From Penium margaritaceum (taxonomy: Eukaryota; Streptophyta; Zygnematophyceae; Desmidiales; Peniaceae), in the NCBI GenBank assembly GCA_023375785.1, contig SZWC01008657.1:24381-55634 (forward strand): DNA of 31,254 nt, written 5' to 3'. Positions 9,337 to 20,589 of this stretch are shown piece by piece. The first letter of the stretch is position 1, and each line of letters starts with the position of its first letter. A model generated the notes under the pieces. That model was not told the origin of the DNA. It saw only the letters and a program-made list of their open reading frames with translations, and did no database searches. The position numbers and the translations under genes were made by a program.

Positions 9337-9866
9337 TGAGGGAATGCAAACCCTCTTAGGTGATGTCTGTGTGAGAGAGGGCATAACGTGTATTACAACA
9401 GGAGAGACGGAACTAAGTTAGGTTGAGAGACGGCAAAGATGTTTGTGAAGAATGCAAGAGTTAGTCAGCAATGAGTGAACATGAGGGATGTCCCCTCCAC
9501 CCTCAATCAAGCTAGCGTTTGTGCAAACTGTGCAACAGCAAACCTAGGGCAAAGTCTAGGAAAAGGTCTATGAGCTACCAATCCAATACCGGATAGACCC
9601 CGGCAACAGTATGGAGAACTTGGGTACCCAAATGAAAAACGAAACAAACTAGCGGAAGCAACAAAATAAGCTCTACAGAACCAAGTTGGCAAATTGCAGA
9701 AACGACGGTGCCAAAAAAGTGGCCCTCATGAATTGGTCACGGAGAAAAATCTTGTGTGCATATAGGGATGTGCAAGACGAGGGAGAGACCACGAAGGCAA
9801 CCGGCGACCACTGTAGCCTACCTGCATGTGGCGTCAATTCCAGAGGTCACCAAGAATGTCATAACA
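9337..9866 (-). mobile_element. Candidate 5' LTR of copia 2 (530 bp)
   Basis: Read on the minus strand the segment starts TGTTATGACA (9866) and ends CCCTCA (9337), giving the TG...CA ends typical of LTRs, followed by a PBS-like site. Its start abuts gypsy RT codons, as expected for an insertion boundary. The first bases resemble the sequence after copia 4 at 25672 (TGTTGTGA...ACATTCCTG). No 3' copy is present, so the boundary cannot be proved by LTR pairing. Confidence 0.45.
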
Positions 9867-10671
9867 ACACTTTTCACACATGTCCATTATGCTCCTCTGG
9901 GATGTTGCTATACACCACGAAGTCTTTGAGATACACTTCGGTGAAGTCATCAAGGTACTACTAAAACATGTTCATCGCCACCATAAGCACTGAAAGGACA
10001 GTTGTGAGTTTGAATGGAATGACTGTAAGCTCCTACTGCCCGTATCTGGTGTAGAACATCATCCTCTCGATATCCTTATCAGACACTAGGATCTGACAAT
10101 TGCCGCTACATTAATCGACTTTCGTGAAAAACCTCATCCTGTGAAGTTGGTTGAAATTCATATATGTTCACAAGAAGGGGGTAGCGGTCCTTGATGGTGA
10201 TGCAATTCAACACTCGGTAATCCACGCATATCCATATCTTGCCTGGTTTTTTTTATCCATGAAATGTATATGTACCGTTTAGGATAATACAGATGACTTA
10301 ATGAATCCTTGATAGAGCATCTCATCCAGTTGCATTCTGAGTTTGGTCAGCTCATGTTCTCTTGTATAGTAGGTCTCCTTCAAGTATTTCTAGTGATCAA
10401 CACTATACTGCAATGGTAACTCTTGAGGAATTTCATTGGGAATTAACTCTTCAAACTCCATGACGAGGGATGTAAAAACAGCACAAATGGCTATGAACCT
10501 GTCAGGTCTCAAGATCGACACTGTCGCATTTACTACTGCAACATCTTTTGCTTTCCTTGTTTCCATGTGGATGAGCCACGCTTGTGCTCCATGTTGTAGA
10601 TAATGTTTAGCCACGTCAAGAAACATGGCCTGACATTTTATGACGGCCTTAGTTTTCGCTGCTACTTCCAC
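9860..10671 (-). pseudogene. Gypsy B reverse transcriptase relic
   Basis: The frame from 10671 ends in FEELIPNEIPQELPLQYSVDH, matching the linker before gypsy RT (F.DVFP.ELP..LPP.RSVDH). Later pieces give EHELTKLRMQLDEMLYQGFIKSS (expected E..ELK.QL.ELL..GFIRPS), a CVDYR..N-like block in another frame, FTKVD, and FYTRYGQ (expected F.TRYG.YE..VMPFGL). The catalytic region reads VYLKDFVVYSNIPEEH. The expected YLDD is YLKD, so one catalytic Asp is replaced by Lys (AAA). Many stops are present. Confidence 0.8.
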
Positions 10672-10728
10672 CTAAGCTATTTCCCGTAGCCACCGTTGCA
10701 TCATGGGTCACTCAATCATAGATAGGTG

Positions 10729-11020
10729 TCATTTATCGTCATCAATATTGACATACACTGATCCACTACTCCAGTCTACCTGCAGATTATGCTGTCCAAA
10801 GATGATTTTGTGGTTACTCATTGGGCAAGTTCTACGGACCATTCTTTCGTGCAGATGTCTCATGTACAGTGGGTGTGGTTTGCAAAGACAAAGGACATGT
10901 AGTTGCCTATCATTGTTTTCTCCATTCAATATCCATAGTTCGGTGTGTATCCCCAGCTTTGAACCATGTCATTTCTTACAAGACTGTGGGAAGCTCCTCC
11001 GTCTAGTAGTGCCAGTACCA
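10729..11020 (-). pseudogene. Gypsy B aspartic protease relic
   Basis: Near 11006-10981 the minus strand encodes LDGGASHSL, matching the gypsy protease active site (LLDSGAS.SF), with Ser of the D-S-G triad replaced by Gly. Downstream, a frame (10929-10729) gives HKIIFGQHNLQVDW and GSVYVNIDDD, similar to the protease end (.ILGMDWL....vDW....V). It lies between zinc knuckle and RT, as in gypsy Gag-Pol. Confidence 0.65.
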
Positions 11021-11239
11021 TTCATTGTCTTTTACAACCTCTTCGTTGCACCCATTGTAGTCTCGCCGACTTGTCATCCTCGTATCCCTTGTTGAATTTT
11101 GCCATCTTAGGAACTCTCGACTGCGATGATGTGAGCCGCTCAGATGGACTACCAGTCAGCATAAATTCTAACGTCCATAATTGTTTATTCTTGTATTTTT
11201 CTCTGCAACGTCCTCCCCTTTGGGAACATTGCTGTCATT

Positions 11240-11287
11240 TCCGAAGGATGTGCAAGATGTACCCCGGCTTCCTTCAAGTACAGCACA
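11240..11287 (-). pseudogene. Degenerate CCHC zinc knuckle of gypsy B gag
   Basis: Read on the minus strand: C-C-T-stop-R-K-P-G-Y-I-L-H-I-L. This resembles C-x2-C-x4-H-x4-C with the second Cys a stop, His as Tyr (CAC to TAC would do it) and the last Cys lost. Its position just before the protease fits. Confidence 0.4.
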
Positions 11288-11289
11288 GC

Positions 11290-12448
11290 CGTTAATCGCA
11301 TTCATTGGCAACTGTCATCTCCACCATAAACAAAAATCCGAATGACTTTGACGTATCTCAAACACAATATGAACTTCGGCTTTGGGATGGCCAATCAATT
11401 GATTCCTGCATCCGAGCATTGTAATCAATGAGATTGATGCAATTTGTTGCTACGATCATCCACCGGAGGTTTTTTTCTTTATGCTGACTATGGTGAGTGA
11501 GCGCTATACTTTCTGCCTGAGGTAATTTGTGAATTATAAACAGAATTCATCATGGAAAAGGTCATTGCCAATTATGTTTCTACAGAAATGCTGTGTATAC
11601 TCTTCCACACTAGGTTGTTGACGCAGGCGTCAAAGCCTCTACCGTTCGTTGGACTTCTCATTTGTTTTTCTAGAGCATGCATGTATGGCACATAGGGAGT
11701 CCATCCCTGGTTCTCCACCATATCTCTGGTGGTGTCAGCAAGTCGTGCCACCTCGGTTTGAGCTACTTAATATGTAAAATTCCTGTAATCGGCAACTTGA
11801 GACCGGTCCCATCGGCCATCAATCTAGCTCCCCCGATCAGACCACTGGCTTAAAGTCCTGCCATGAAAAAACTGAGGCCATTCTTTTTTGTTATTGGTAA
11901 TCCTAGCATCGGCGAAGTACACTGGCAAACTTGTTGGCCACATTTGAACAATTGGTCCTTTGGAGTTCATAGGATTGAACAGCTTAGTGAGTGCCAGTCA
12001 AAAACTTGGACTTGCTCAAGAGTTGGACTTTCCTATTGGAAATCAATCCTTTTTCCATGTGTACATTTAGAAGCTCCTCCATCACTACGTTTTGTCATTG
12101 GAACAGATGGGTGTTGAGGCTCTCAAGCCCCAATAACTTGTGGCATTGGTCTTCATTAATGTGAGCCCGTCAGTCCGTGCCTCCCATCGTGCCTTGTCTT
12201 GCTCTAATGGGCAACGGCGGAGGCAAAGGGTTCCGTGGGCTCGAGGGATCGGTCACTAGATTGGCCATATGGGTCGTCGGCATTACACCACTTGTTACAG
12301 AAGTTGCCACTACTACCTGGTCTACTTGGATAGTATTGTTGACCGCATGTTGATGATCCCCCATCATCAGAGTATTTACTGGTTACCATTGCTAATCGCT
12401 CGATGCACTCACCCTGTTCGCCATCGTCGTCGCAAGGTGTGACATTTC
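11290..12448 (-). pseudogene. Probable gag region of gypsy B
   Basis: A minus-strand ATG near 12448 lies about 80 bases after the PBS-like site and opens a frame with two early stops. It then reads through a Val/Thr/Pro-rich stretch (12367-12170). Around 11750-11650 another frame gives VARLADTTRDMVENQGW. No capsid signature is certain; the call depends on position between PBS and zinc knuckle. Confidence 0.4.
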
Positions 12449-12525
12449 AAAAGATGGAGATGCATTGAGACTCGTGCGAGGTAGTCGCCCTATACTTAAT
12501 TTCCGGCTGAGCCTCAAACACCATT

Positions 12526-12540
12526 GCACTTTGATACCGA
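12526..12540 (-). other. PBS-like site of gypsy B
   Basis: The minus strand reads TCGGTATCAAAGTGC just after an AAAACA ending, close to the initiator Met tRNA primer site TGGTATCAGAGC. It precedes the gag start, as expected. If correct, the 5' LTR lies at higher coordinates from 12542. Confidence 0.45.
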
Positions 12541-12541
12541 G

Positions 12542-15075
12542 TGTTTTACCGAGAGGCACTAAGATGGTTCACAGGGATGATGTGCGGAGTAGAATACAAT
12601 TCCAGGAATTCAGGAAGTATACTTCGACAACAAGTGCCGAACATGTGGAATGAAGAAATCAATCGAAGGCATATGTTGGGTCTTGGATGCTCGAGCCGAG
12701 TGACGCGTGGGACGCGGCGTTGTAGATGGTGGCTTCGAGAAACTGTACTGAGAAGTCAGGAGCTTTTGAGAATATTGGGAGATAGCATAAAGAAAGTTAA
12801 CGCCGTCAAGAAGTTCGCTAAGATGTATCGAATCATCAGTATTGTAGCGGGAGGGCCAGTTAAGCCCTCCTATCTCGGAATAGTGAGTAGATGGCTCACA
12901 GCCACCCCTCGCTATTACGAGGTTGGCCGGTGGCCAGCCACCTGCTGGCTACCAGCCGGCCAGCTGGATGGCTGACAGCAGGTCAGGTGACTCGCCGGCC
13001 ACCGGTAGGTGAGCCATCAGTAGCTGATCAAGCTTGTGGCTCGGGCAGTGGCTGAGAGGCCACGAGGAGCTCAAGGGCAATGCTTGTGGCCTTGTGCCCT
13101 TGCCCTTGCTCGCCCTCCTTACCCGCGGTGCTAGAGGGTCTCCAACCCTCAAGCCATCCCGTCTCACCGCCCACAGTCCCAGGTGACCTCGCTCGAGCCA
13201 CATGGCTTCTTCGACTGGTCGGCGTGGCACTGCCGTGCTACATCAAGTTCTGAAACCAGAAAAGTCATTTGAACATACAAGTTTGGGATAACACCCCCCT
13301 CATTTGGGATCAGAATGAGGGGAAATGGAAAAAACAGAAATGGACCTTTAGAGACGTGAAACATTCAGGTCTCTCTGCACGGGTCATTAATGACAATTAC
13401 CTCTAGAGGGACGCGAAGGGGAAAACTCCTCTGGCGAGATCTGAAGGCCATGCTGTGAACTATGACAATGAATTCGTTATAGGAGCTAGATGCTCGACAC
13501 GTTACAATTGTGTTTAGAGCCAAACAATCCTCACGGCTAACTGTGCGATGGGTCTAGTGGCTAGTACAAATATAAAACACCTCGAGCAGCCACAGTAGCA
13601 AGAGAAATTCCACAAGGCGATGTGTCGTCTGTACCAATCTGATTCAAGTGCCAAAATGTGTGTTAAAAGGCTCTCGAGGAGCTCTTCTTCATCCTCCCAA
13701 CTCCTCTAAGCTTCTTCTCCACTCCAGGGGGTGAGGTGGATTTTCGTTGGACAGGATAGGGAGTGGCCACCTCCAAAACCACCAATTATCCTCCATTTTT
13801 AATGTGCCCTGTCCCCTCCTTCAACCAAAAAAATTGGGCAGTTCCCTTCCCCAAAACGAGGGACTCTCACTGCTTGAGATTACAAGAAAAAAAAGGATGG
13901 AAATACCTTGGGAAACTTTGCATGCCTCTCCAATGCCGTAGGACTCAAGGAATAATCCTCCAAATAGGCGCAAACACGTCAGGAGGACTCACGTGGAGGC
14001 CAAGGATGACCGGAAGATAAAAGAGCAGACAATAGGAGTGAGGGAGGAGTGTGTGAAGGTACAAACTCTAGATCCGAGTTGTCCTCCTCCCCTCCTCCTC
14101 ACGTTTTGAGTGTGCTCAATTTCTTTTACCCTACTGCATGATGATTTTGTTGTCTGAAATTATCTATAACATGTAGTCTTGATTCGTTTCAGGAATAGTT
14201 ATTATCCTGTTTTCAAAGCAGACAAAATCACTTCAACTTGTAGTCTTAAATTCGTTTTTTAGCTAGGAGGAGGTCCTGCTTGACCTCTGTCCTCTCGATT
14301 TCTGTTGTGGGTGCTCATTTGACCAAAAAAATGGGGTGTTTGCATGTTGTCGAGTGGCCAAGCAAGAGCCTAATTTCATGTTTTGGAATTTGTTGCGTCC
14401 TTTAGTGCTGAACCTCACTCGAAGAAATCATTAAATGTATCCATTTTTCAGAAAGAGTTTAAAATTTGGAGCCAAATGAATGAATTCATGGTCCTCAACA
14501 CATATTAATGGTGAAATCATCAAGCAATTGGGTATTCCCTTTGCTTTAATCTTTTCTTTTATTCATCAATTACATAACTTGCATAGTGCCATGAGTGACG
14601 ACTTAGGGTGTTAGCTTGAACCCACATGATTGTGCCGACCGTGGCGGCGTAGAAGAGCAGCAATTCTTTTTCCACATCATTGTGCTGACCGCAATGGCAT
14701 AAAAAATAGGAATACATTTTATGATTACCTCATCGCTCGTACGAGAAAAAAAATTGGGAGGCAACACCTCCTTGGGGTTGCTGGACCTCACAACATTCTT
14801 CGCGTGCTAGTTGTGCGGTTGACGGAATGGCATGTACCGGACCTTTCAAGTCCAACCAGGGCAAGGTGGTGATGACCTCATCACTCGCCCTTGGTGGAGT
14901 GCAGCTCGTGGGAGCCTCCACACCAAGCACGGTTGTCAAAGCAACAGCAACTGCATCCTCTAAGGAAACTCACATAAAACTTGACACGTACTCATATTTT
15001 TAGCTTATGCAAGTGTGCAGAAGCTAAAAAATACTCATTGAGCACGTCGACGTGTACATGGATGACTCCCATGCA
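12542..15075. other. No gene seen; possible gypsy B 5' LTR and repeats
   Basis: No recognisable protein on either strand. The left part should contain the 5' LTR of gypsy B if the PBS is right; possible minus-strand starts are TGTTATCCC near 13292 or TGTAACGTG near 13511, and neither is proven. A GC-rich inverted repeat lies at 12923-12964. A short imperfect tandem repeat occurs near 14622-14651 and 14672-14701 (CCACATSATTGTGCYGACC, 50 bases apart). The remainder (13520-14600) shows only A/T-rich or C/T-rich tracts. Confidence 0.5.
12923..12964. repeat. GC-rich imperfect inverted repeat
   Basis: TTGGCCGGTGGCCAGC (12923-12938) can pair with GCTGGCTACCAGCCGGCCAG (from 12944) with a few unpaired bases and a 5-base loop. 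A related GGCCACCGG block recurs near 12995. It may be a structured part of an LTR. Confidence 0.5.
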
Positions 15076-16770
15076 ATGAAGGACGCGCTTGAGGAGGACC
15101 ACCCAAGTCTGGACCTCAACAAAGAGTATGTTATCGACAACGGTGATGGCAACTAGGATCACAATCGTGGCCACCGTCGTGTGGCAAACTCAAGGGAATC
15201 ATCTGAGACGGGTAAGATGCCCACCACATTGCACAAAGTTGCCAATTACAGGGAGGCAGCTATTAGTACCAAAGGTACTATTTCATGCACAAAATTCTTT
15301 TGAGCACAAGATGGACGAAGTCGCCGCAAATGTAATTTGTGATGACCATTGGAGGCTTGCTGAGTTGGCTAATGAGGTGGCAGGGAAACTCAAGATCAGC
15401 ATCAATGGTGGAGGTACGACACCACCCAGAGGAGTGTGGGTAGACCCCCCTTTCTACAACTTGGCCGCGATGGGGTAGACCCATGCCTACTCGAGCAGCG
15501 TCGCTAACAAAAGTTTCCTCCAAAAGGTGTTGCTTCTTGGAGGTGGGTGCGTAAATTGTACCCACCTGTAATGGGTAAAGGTGCACCGACTACGTGAGGT
15601 CCTCAAGGCTATCGCAGACACTTTGCAGATAATTGTGTTGAAGTTTGTGTTTGCCAACCTATTGGCCCATATCTGGCAGAGCATCATGGATCTCGACAGT
15701 GATCGCAAGCTACATCATCTGGCCAGACATGAGGCAACATGCCAATGTGACGGCCTCGACAAGGCATAGGAGAGCATGACCCAGGTGAGAATGCAGCATG
15801 CGTTGCATTGTGCTACAGGTGTTGATGCCACTGCTAGTGGCAATGAGGACTTACCTACCTTGACAACATCAAGGCCGGTCATGAACATGTCCTCCAGAGT
15901 GTAGACATTGTTTCAAAGGACATGAAGCTAACCGGTTGGCTAAATCACATGGAGCACATTTTACGTGTCTACAAGACTCTACTTGGTCAATGGGACAACC
16001 TTGCCAAGAAGTAACTTGAGGACACGCTCTTAAAGTACATGCTCAAGGAGTGGGGTGCATAGCAGCCACACCTGGAGTAGTTGTCCATGTTGCATGAGGC
16101 TTTTTGCACTATCGTGTGCAAGAAATGATCCTAGCGTGAGGAGGTACAACATGCCTTCCATAACACAAAGGAGTTCAAGCGCTTGGCAGCTTGCTCAAGG
16201 CCTACTTGAGCGATTTTACCACATTTGTGGAGAAAGTCAAAAGCTTCATCAAGGATGATGGGACCGAGGCCTTCAAGTACCCAGAGAACTTACTGTTGGA
16301 GTACATGAGTGATGGTCTTAGCAGAAAAACGCTAAAGGAAAAGACCACCACGACGGTATTGGGCTAGATCTGGACAAGCTAGAGGACGTTTTCAGTTGCA
16401 TGAATGAAGTGTATTTGGCAAACCTGAAGCATTATTTGGATGCAAAATTGAACATACGTACACAACGAGACTGCAACATGCACACAGACGCTACAGGGGC
16501 TGAGGAGCCATCTCGGTAGCGGGACGGGGTCAAAGGAAAACAACCTGCATATCATACAAATAAGAAGACTGGTGCCCGACCACAAGCTTGGCCATGACGA
16601 TGGCAAACTACACACGTTGCATGAGCATCGTGACACTTTTCTCCGCGACAAAATCTGCCACAACTGCATGCAGCCTAACCACTTTAGAGCTGAATGCCAT
16701 GAGGCTGCTTGTGATGACCAAGAGGCCACCGAGTTGGCCGCAACTGCTGCCCTCCGAGATCGATGGTCTT
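15076..16770 (+). pseudogene. gag-like relic with a CCHC zinc knuckle
   Basis: Plus-strand coding pieces in several frames appear to derive from one long protein. An ATG at 15076 opens an acidic start (KDALEEDHPSLDLNKEY). Later segments include KDMKLTGWLNHMEHILRVYK (near 15930) and a FIKDDGTEAFKYPENLLLEY stretch (near 16250). The last frame (from 16572) contains CHNCMQPNHFRAEC at 16656-16697, an intact C-x2-C-x4-H-x4-C knuckle of the type retroelement Gag uses to bind RNA. A protease should follow but none is recognisable after 16770. Stops and shifts are frequent. It could be a copia or gypsy gag; a cellular CCHC protein is less likely. Confidence 0.55.
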
Positions 16771-17538
16771 AATGCTGAATTTCACCAAGTTTACAAGTGG
16801 GTACATGGAGACACATTGACTCTTATCCATTTTCTCTGAAGGTGATGAGATTCCTTCTATATGTTTTTTTCTCCTTGTACACACACAAGGTATGCAGGCC
16901 TCTTGTGTGACGTGGCAAGGGTTGCCAATAGCTGCAAATGACTGGCCATCCAACCTCCCAGCCACGACTGTTTGACTTCGTTCCATGTCACGGTATGAGC
17001 ATTAGAAAACACTTTGAAGTTATTTGAAGTAACAGAATGTACAAAAACATTCATCGAATTCAATGACCTACCCCCTATTTGTCATCAGATTTAAAATCAC
17101 CCCTAAAATAGTTGCAAATCTGATAAATGGTCATCAAACTAATCATAATTCTTCTCAGTAGTCAAAATCAATGTTCATTAGGGTAGTCACAAAACACGTG
17201 GCCACATAACCATGGACGAAGGAATTCACAACAACCTTAAACTCGATAGCAAGCAAGAAGTATCAGATTTTGTGTTTGAATGATCCATGCCAATCGCAAG
17301 TCCAAGGGTGTAAAGCTCCGCGGGACACAAAGAGGAAACGTCATATGGTAGGAACTTCCTAGAACGTGTGACCCATATACGGACAACTGCAAAAGGAGCA
17401 CAGCATACATTACACTCAAGGCTTGCAGTTGGCTTAGTCGGCAGAAGGAAAAAATGTAAGGGAGCAACAATAACAGATCATTTAAGAGAGTGGGAGAAAG
17501 GAACTAGTGATGTATTTGACTATACATGCAAACAGGGA

Positions 17539-17632
<94 letters not shown>

Positions 17633-17769
17633 TGAAGTGCTCAAAGGGAGTGCATGTGACTCTAACTTGGAGAAATAATCCTGAATTCAATTCTGAAGTT
17701 GAAAGTAATAGTGACAAATACGCAAAGGAATGAAGTGGTGACTCAAAGAGGGCAGACAGCTGGCCATGA
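16771..17769. other. No gene seen; contains a GA microsatellite
   Basis: No protein similarity noticed on either strand. The only clear structure is the GA microsatellite at 17535-17631, which makes spurious Glu-Arg or Leu-Ser frames. Confidence 0.6.
17535..17631. repeat. (GA)n microsatellite
   Basis: About 97 bases of GA dinucleotides with four or five interruptions (a GATA, a GGGA and an AGCGA). Any reading frame through it is low complexity and not evidence of a gene. Confidence 0.95.
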
Positions 17770-19140
17770 CGCGGATGCTAAAGACGGGGGTTCATGATCA
17801 AAATGGAGTTGGACCCCCAAAGTTCACAAGCGGAACAAGGCACACCTCTCTCGAGCCAATAAATCAATAGGAGAGGATGGAGGAACATCATGAGAGACAT
17901 GATGAAACATGACGTAAAAGGAATGTTTATCATGGCTCGGTAACAGAACACCATCTGGATTCCAAAAGCATGAAGTCTTAGAAAGGGGTGAAATTTCGAG
18001 GAAGGCATACCGACAGGCATGAGGATATGGTTTCCCCTTGCATTACTCCTCGGGGAGATAGCCAGCATTTATGAAGTCTCAGTCTCTTGCTAGAAAAATG
18101 TAAATATGATAATGAAGCTCGTGCTCAAATGAAATAAGATAGCAAGGAAATGGATTTTATAGAAAATGGTTCTACATCCAGAGAATGGTAGCACCATAAA
18201 AAAGAGACAATCCCACGGTTCCAAGATTTGTCTTTTTGACCGCCCAGGGGGCAAAGGCCTCGAGACATACACAACAACAAGCAAAGAAACATACAGTGGG
18301 ACCTATGGACGCAATGTCACGGCTTGACTAAAAGATGTGGTTTTGACAGCTAGGGGCCAGCTTGGCCTTGGAGAACCGTGACTCAATGATACTCAATTAA
18401 CATAGAGCACAGACCTGATGCATATGAGAGTAGTTATCAACAAGACATAATACAAAGCTTCCCAAGTCCTTCACTGCATCACAAGGCAAGGGTTCCATGC
18501 GACTGTGTGAAACTTTTCAATAGGATGTGACATGCGAGACTCAAGTGTAAACAAAAAAGAAGAGTGCATTTTCACCAAGCACATCCGAGATAGTCAGTGG
18601 ACAGGGGAAGTAAAATGTATGAACATCCAAGTTGTCAGTAGGCTGCGTATGTAGTATGATCTCACTGACATGAAGCTGAAGCTGGTACAAGTAATGATGT
18701 AAGAGCAAGACATGGGTGGGTTTTTAGGGACTGAGAAACATGCACCAAAGTAGATGTGGAGGATGCGGGTGAAGATGGTGGAAAGAAAAATAGCCAATAA
18801 AAATGCGAACCATGCAATTTCACATGACCTTTTTGACTATTAGGCACACCGTAACACAAGGACTATAAGTCAAGTCCATACCCTGGTTATCAAGCATCGT
18901 GAAAAGGAGCAATTTCATCTAAAGGATAGGCATGTACATCATGTAGTGAATAAGATGTTCTCCTTTTGGACCAACAAAATGCATAACACTGATGCCCTAA
19001 ACCATGATCAACTGACCAGATCTGGTATGGACAAAGTGAATAGATCCAGTTGGACAAGGGTACATAAAATCTGCATACAACGAGGTCATGTGGCAGGTGG
19101 CTCCAGGGTCACGGATCCAGAAGCCATCTACTACATGAAC
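17770..19140 (-). pseudogene. Ty1-copia element 3 relic: protease through integrase
   Basis: On the minus strand, near 19125-19090, GFWIRDPGATCHMTS matches the copia protease signature (W..DSGATCHM), with Ser of DSG as Pro. Downstream is HYMMYMPIL...LLLFTMLDNQGMDL, matching the pre-integrase region (VLYVP.L..NLLS...L...G). Around 18500-18420, MEPLPCDAVKDLG and CLVDNYSHMHQV match the integrase core (GPLP...GG......IDDYSR). Near 18000-17930, KTSCFWNPDGVLLPSHD matches the integrase C-terminal part (.GYR.W.P....V..SRDV). RT should follow below 17770 but is not found, so the copy is truncated. Stops are numerous. Confidence 0.7.
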
Positions 19141-19845
19141 AGCCTGGAGAATTTGACTACATGTGACGGTGATGATGGAGGCACTGAGGGAAACCCAATG
19201 ACCACAAGACGCAAGATGATAAGGCAAATTAACCGATAGTCAATGCTTCATCCACAAAACAAGAACATTCAGAATTCTTTGAAAAGCACCCAATGATGAT
19301 CCACAAAGGCTCCAGCTATTGCTCTTAGCCAAAAACTCGAGTTCATGGCTGGTATGAACACCTTGCAAGGCTATTCACAAAAAGTTACAAGGCGTTTGGT
19401 AGTAATGACAAGTCCAAGCTCTAGTTTGACGACCTCCACTGGACATGGTGATGTACTCCCTGAATTGCACAAACAAAAATGGAGTTACCAAGGATGCCAT
19501 TGGAAGACTGTTGGAAAATTGCCCCTCCGCATGCCCAAGGGCGGCGTTGGGAGGTGTCGACAAGCCGCCTCAAAGAAAAAACTCCGCGTCAGCAGATCTA
19601 GCAGCTCGATGAATGCTCCGATTCTAGAGTAAATGATTTCCCTTTGAAGTTGACGAGTCGCTAAATCTGATGAAAGTTGTTTCACTAGAATCGAACAAGT
19701 ATCGAGGGAGATATGGCCTTCCAAAGTTGGGGTGTGCGCAGCGGCTCTGGGAGCCGGCTGCAACTTGAAATCCGATGGATAATCGACCCGGCCGAGTAAC
19801 AATAGTACCATCTGGAGATTTTGCTCCGGAAGGTCTGCCGAGGCG

Positions 19846-19866
19846 TCCGGTGGATTATCCACCGGA
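19846..19866. repeat. Perfect 21-base inverted repeat
   Basis: TCCGGTGGAT, a single T, then ATCCACCGGA. The arms are exact reverse complements. Confidence 0.85.
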
Positions 19867-19870
19867 TCCT

Positions 19871-19980
19871 GTACTGCGGTTTGTTACTGAGGGACTTAGC
19901 CAAAATCATGGCTCAGTAGTACCGCTAGTACGTCAGGGCAGTAGTACGGTTTGTTACTCAGGGACTTCGTCAAAATAATG
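19871..19980. repeat. Direct repeat pair, 70 bases apart
   Basis: 19871-19910 and 19941-19980 share the core CGGTTTGTTACT.AGGGACTT, followed by a similar CAAAAT.ATG end, with a few mismatches over 40 bases. Confidence 0.75.
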
Positions 19981-20589
19981 ACTGCAAGTCCGCAGACAAC
20001 CTTTGAACCTCGTTACACCCCATCACCAAACTCGACCCAAAAGTGGAGAAGGTGCATGGAAACAGCGCAGGAGACCCATAAATCACGTGCAATGGGATGT
20101 GCGCCTCACAAAAGGGGATTCACACGTGAAGGAAGGCGCCACTGCGTGTGGCTGCGTTAGGCTTCTGTGGTGGGTGAGACCTGCGCTTCGGCAAGCGTAT
20201 CTTGGGCTATGCTTGGCCAAATTGTGCGCAATTTAGTGCGTTGGAAAGCTCATGACTATCCCTATAAACATTTTGATCATGTCCATGTTAAAAAACGAAT
20301 GAAAAATCGTGTTATTCCATTTGCAAACTGCCTGTCTCTAAATTCCTTCTCACATAGTGTGAGGCAACCAGAAAGCTCACGCTCAGTCTTAGATTCGCCC
20401 AAAACAGAAGAAGTGAACCACTAAAGACGATCAGACGAATGTCCGGACCGCATCCCGCGGATTCCCTGACAAAGACTGCCACAAAACCGATCCAAGTGAG
20501 ACCGCATAAAAATTGATGTAGCAGCATGATGTAGATAGTGCAACACCTTTTGGACATGAAAATCTTCTTGAGCAAGGCAACCAGGTGGG

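Larger units (their letters stand above)
4262..9866 (-). mobile_element. Ty1-copia element 2, nearly full length but 3'-truncated
   Basis: On the minus strand the order is candidate 5' LTR (9866-9337), PBS-like site (9336-9323), probable gag zone (about 9300-7600), protease (about 7560-7400), integrase (about 7340-6560), linker (6550-5620), RT (5616-4800) and RNase H (4760-4270). Protease-integrase-RT-RNase H is the diagnostic copia order. The pol frame carries few lesions compared with the other elements here. The last part of RNase H, the polypurine tract and the 3' LTR are missing: the sequence passes straight into gypsy RT near 4270. It sits between two gypsy fragments of the same orientation. 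Confidence 0.8.
9867..12541 (-). mobile_element. Ty3-gypsy element B, 5' half
   Basis: On the minus strand: a PBS-like site (12540-12526), gag (from about 12448), a degenerate zinc knuckle (11287-11240), protease (about 11010-10730) and RT (10671-9860), in gypsy order. RT stops after the catalytic region at the candidate start of the copia 2 LTR. All coding parts are broken by stops and frame shifts. Confidence 0.75.
19141..20584. other. No certain gene; repeats near 19850-19980
   Basis: The left part may hold the gag of copia 3 (minus strand), but no gag motif or zinc knuckle was confirmed. A perfect 21-base inverted repeat and a pair of imperfect direct repeats lie between 19846 and 19980. 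From 19981 to 20584 neither strand gives recognisable similarity; it may be heavily decayed interior sequence of gypsy C. Confidence 0.5.

Noticed and set aside
13292-13322. Minus-strand GAGGGGGGTGTTATCCC as a polypurine tract and LTR start
   Set aside because: The G run is one arm of a short hairpin (CCCCTCATT...AATGAGGGG) and no pol end precedes it, so a tract here is not supported.
13500-13511. TGTAACGTGTCG as the 5' LTR start of gypsy B
   Set aside because: It would give an LTR of about 970 bp, but there is no second copy and no target duplication; kept only as a possibility.
17368-17733. A 121-codon frame with Glu-Arg repeats
   Set aside because: The repeat comes from a GA microsatellite and the flanks have no recognisable similarity.
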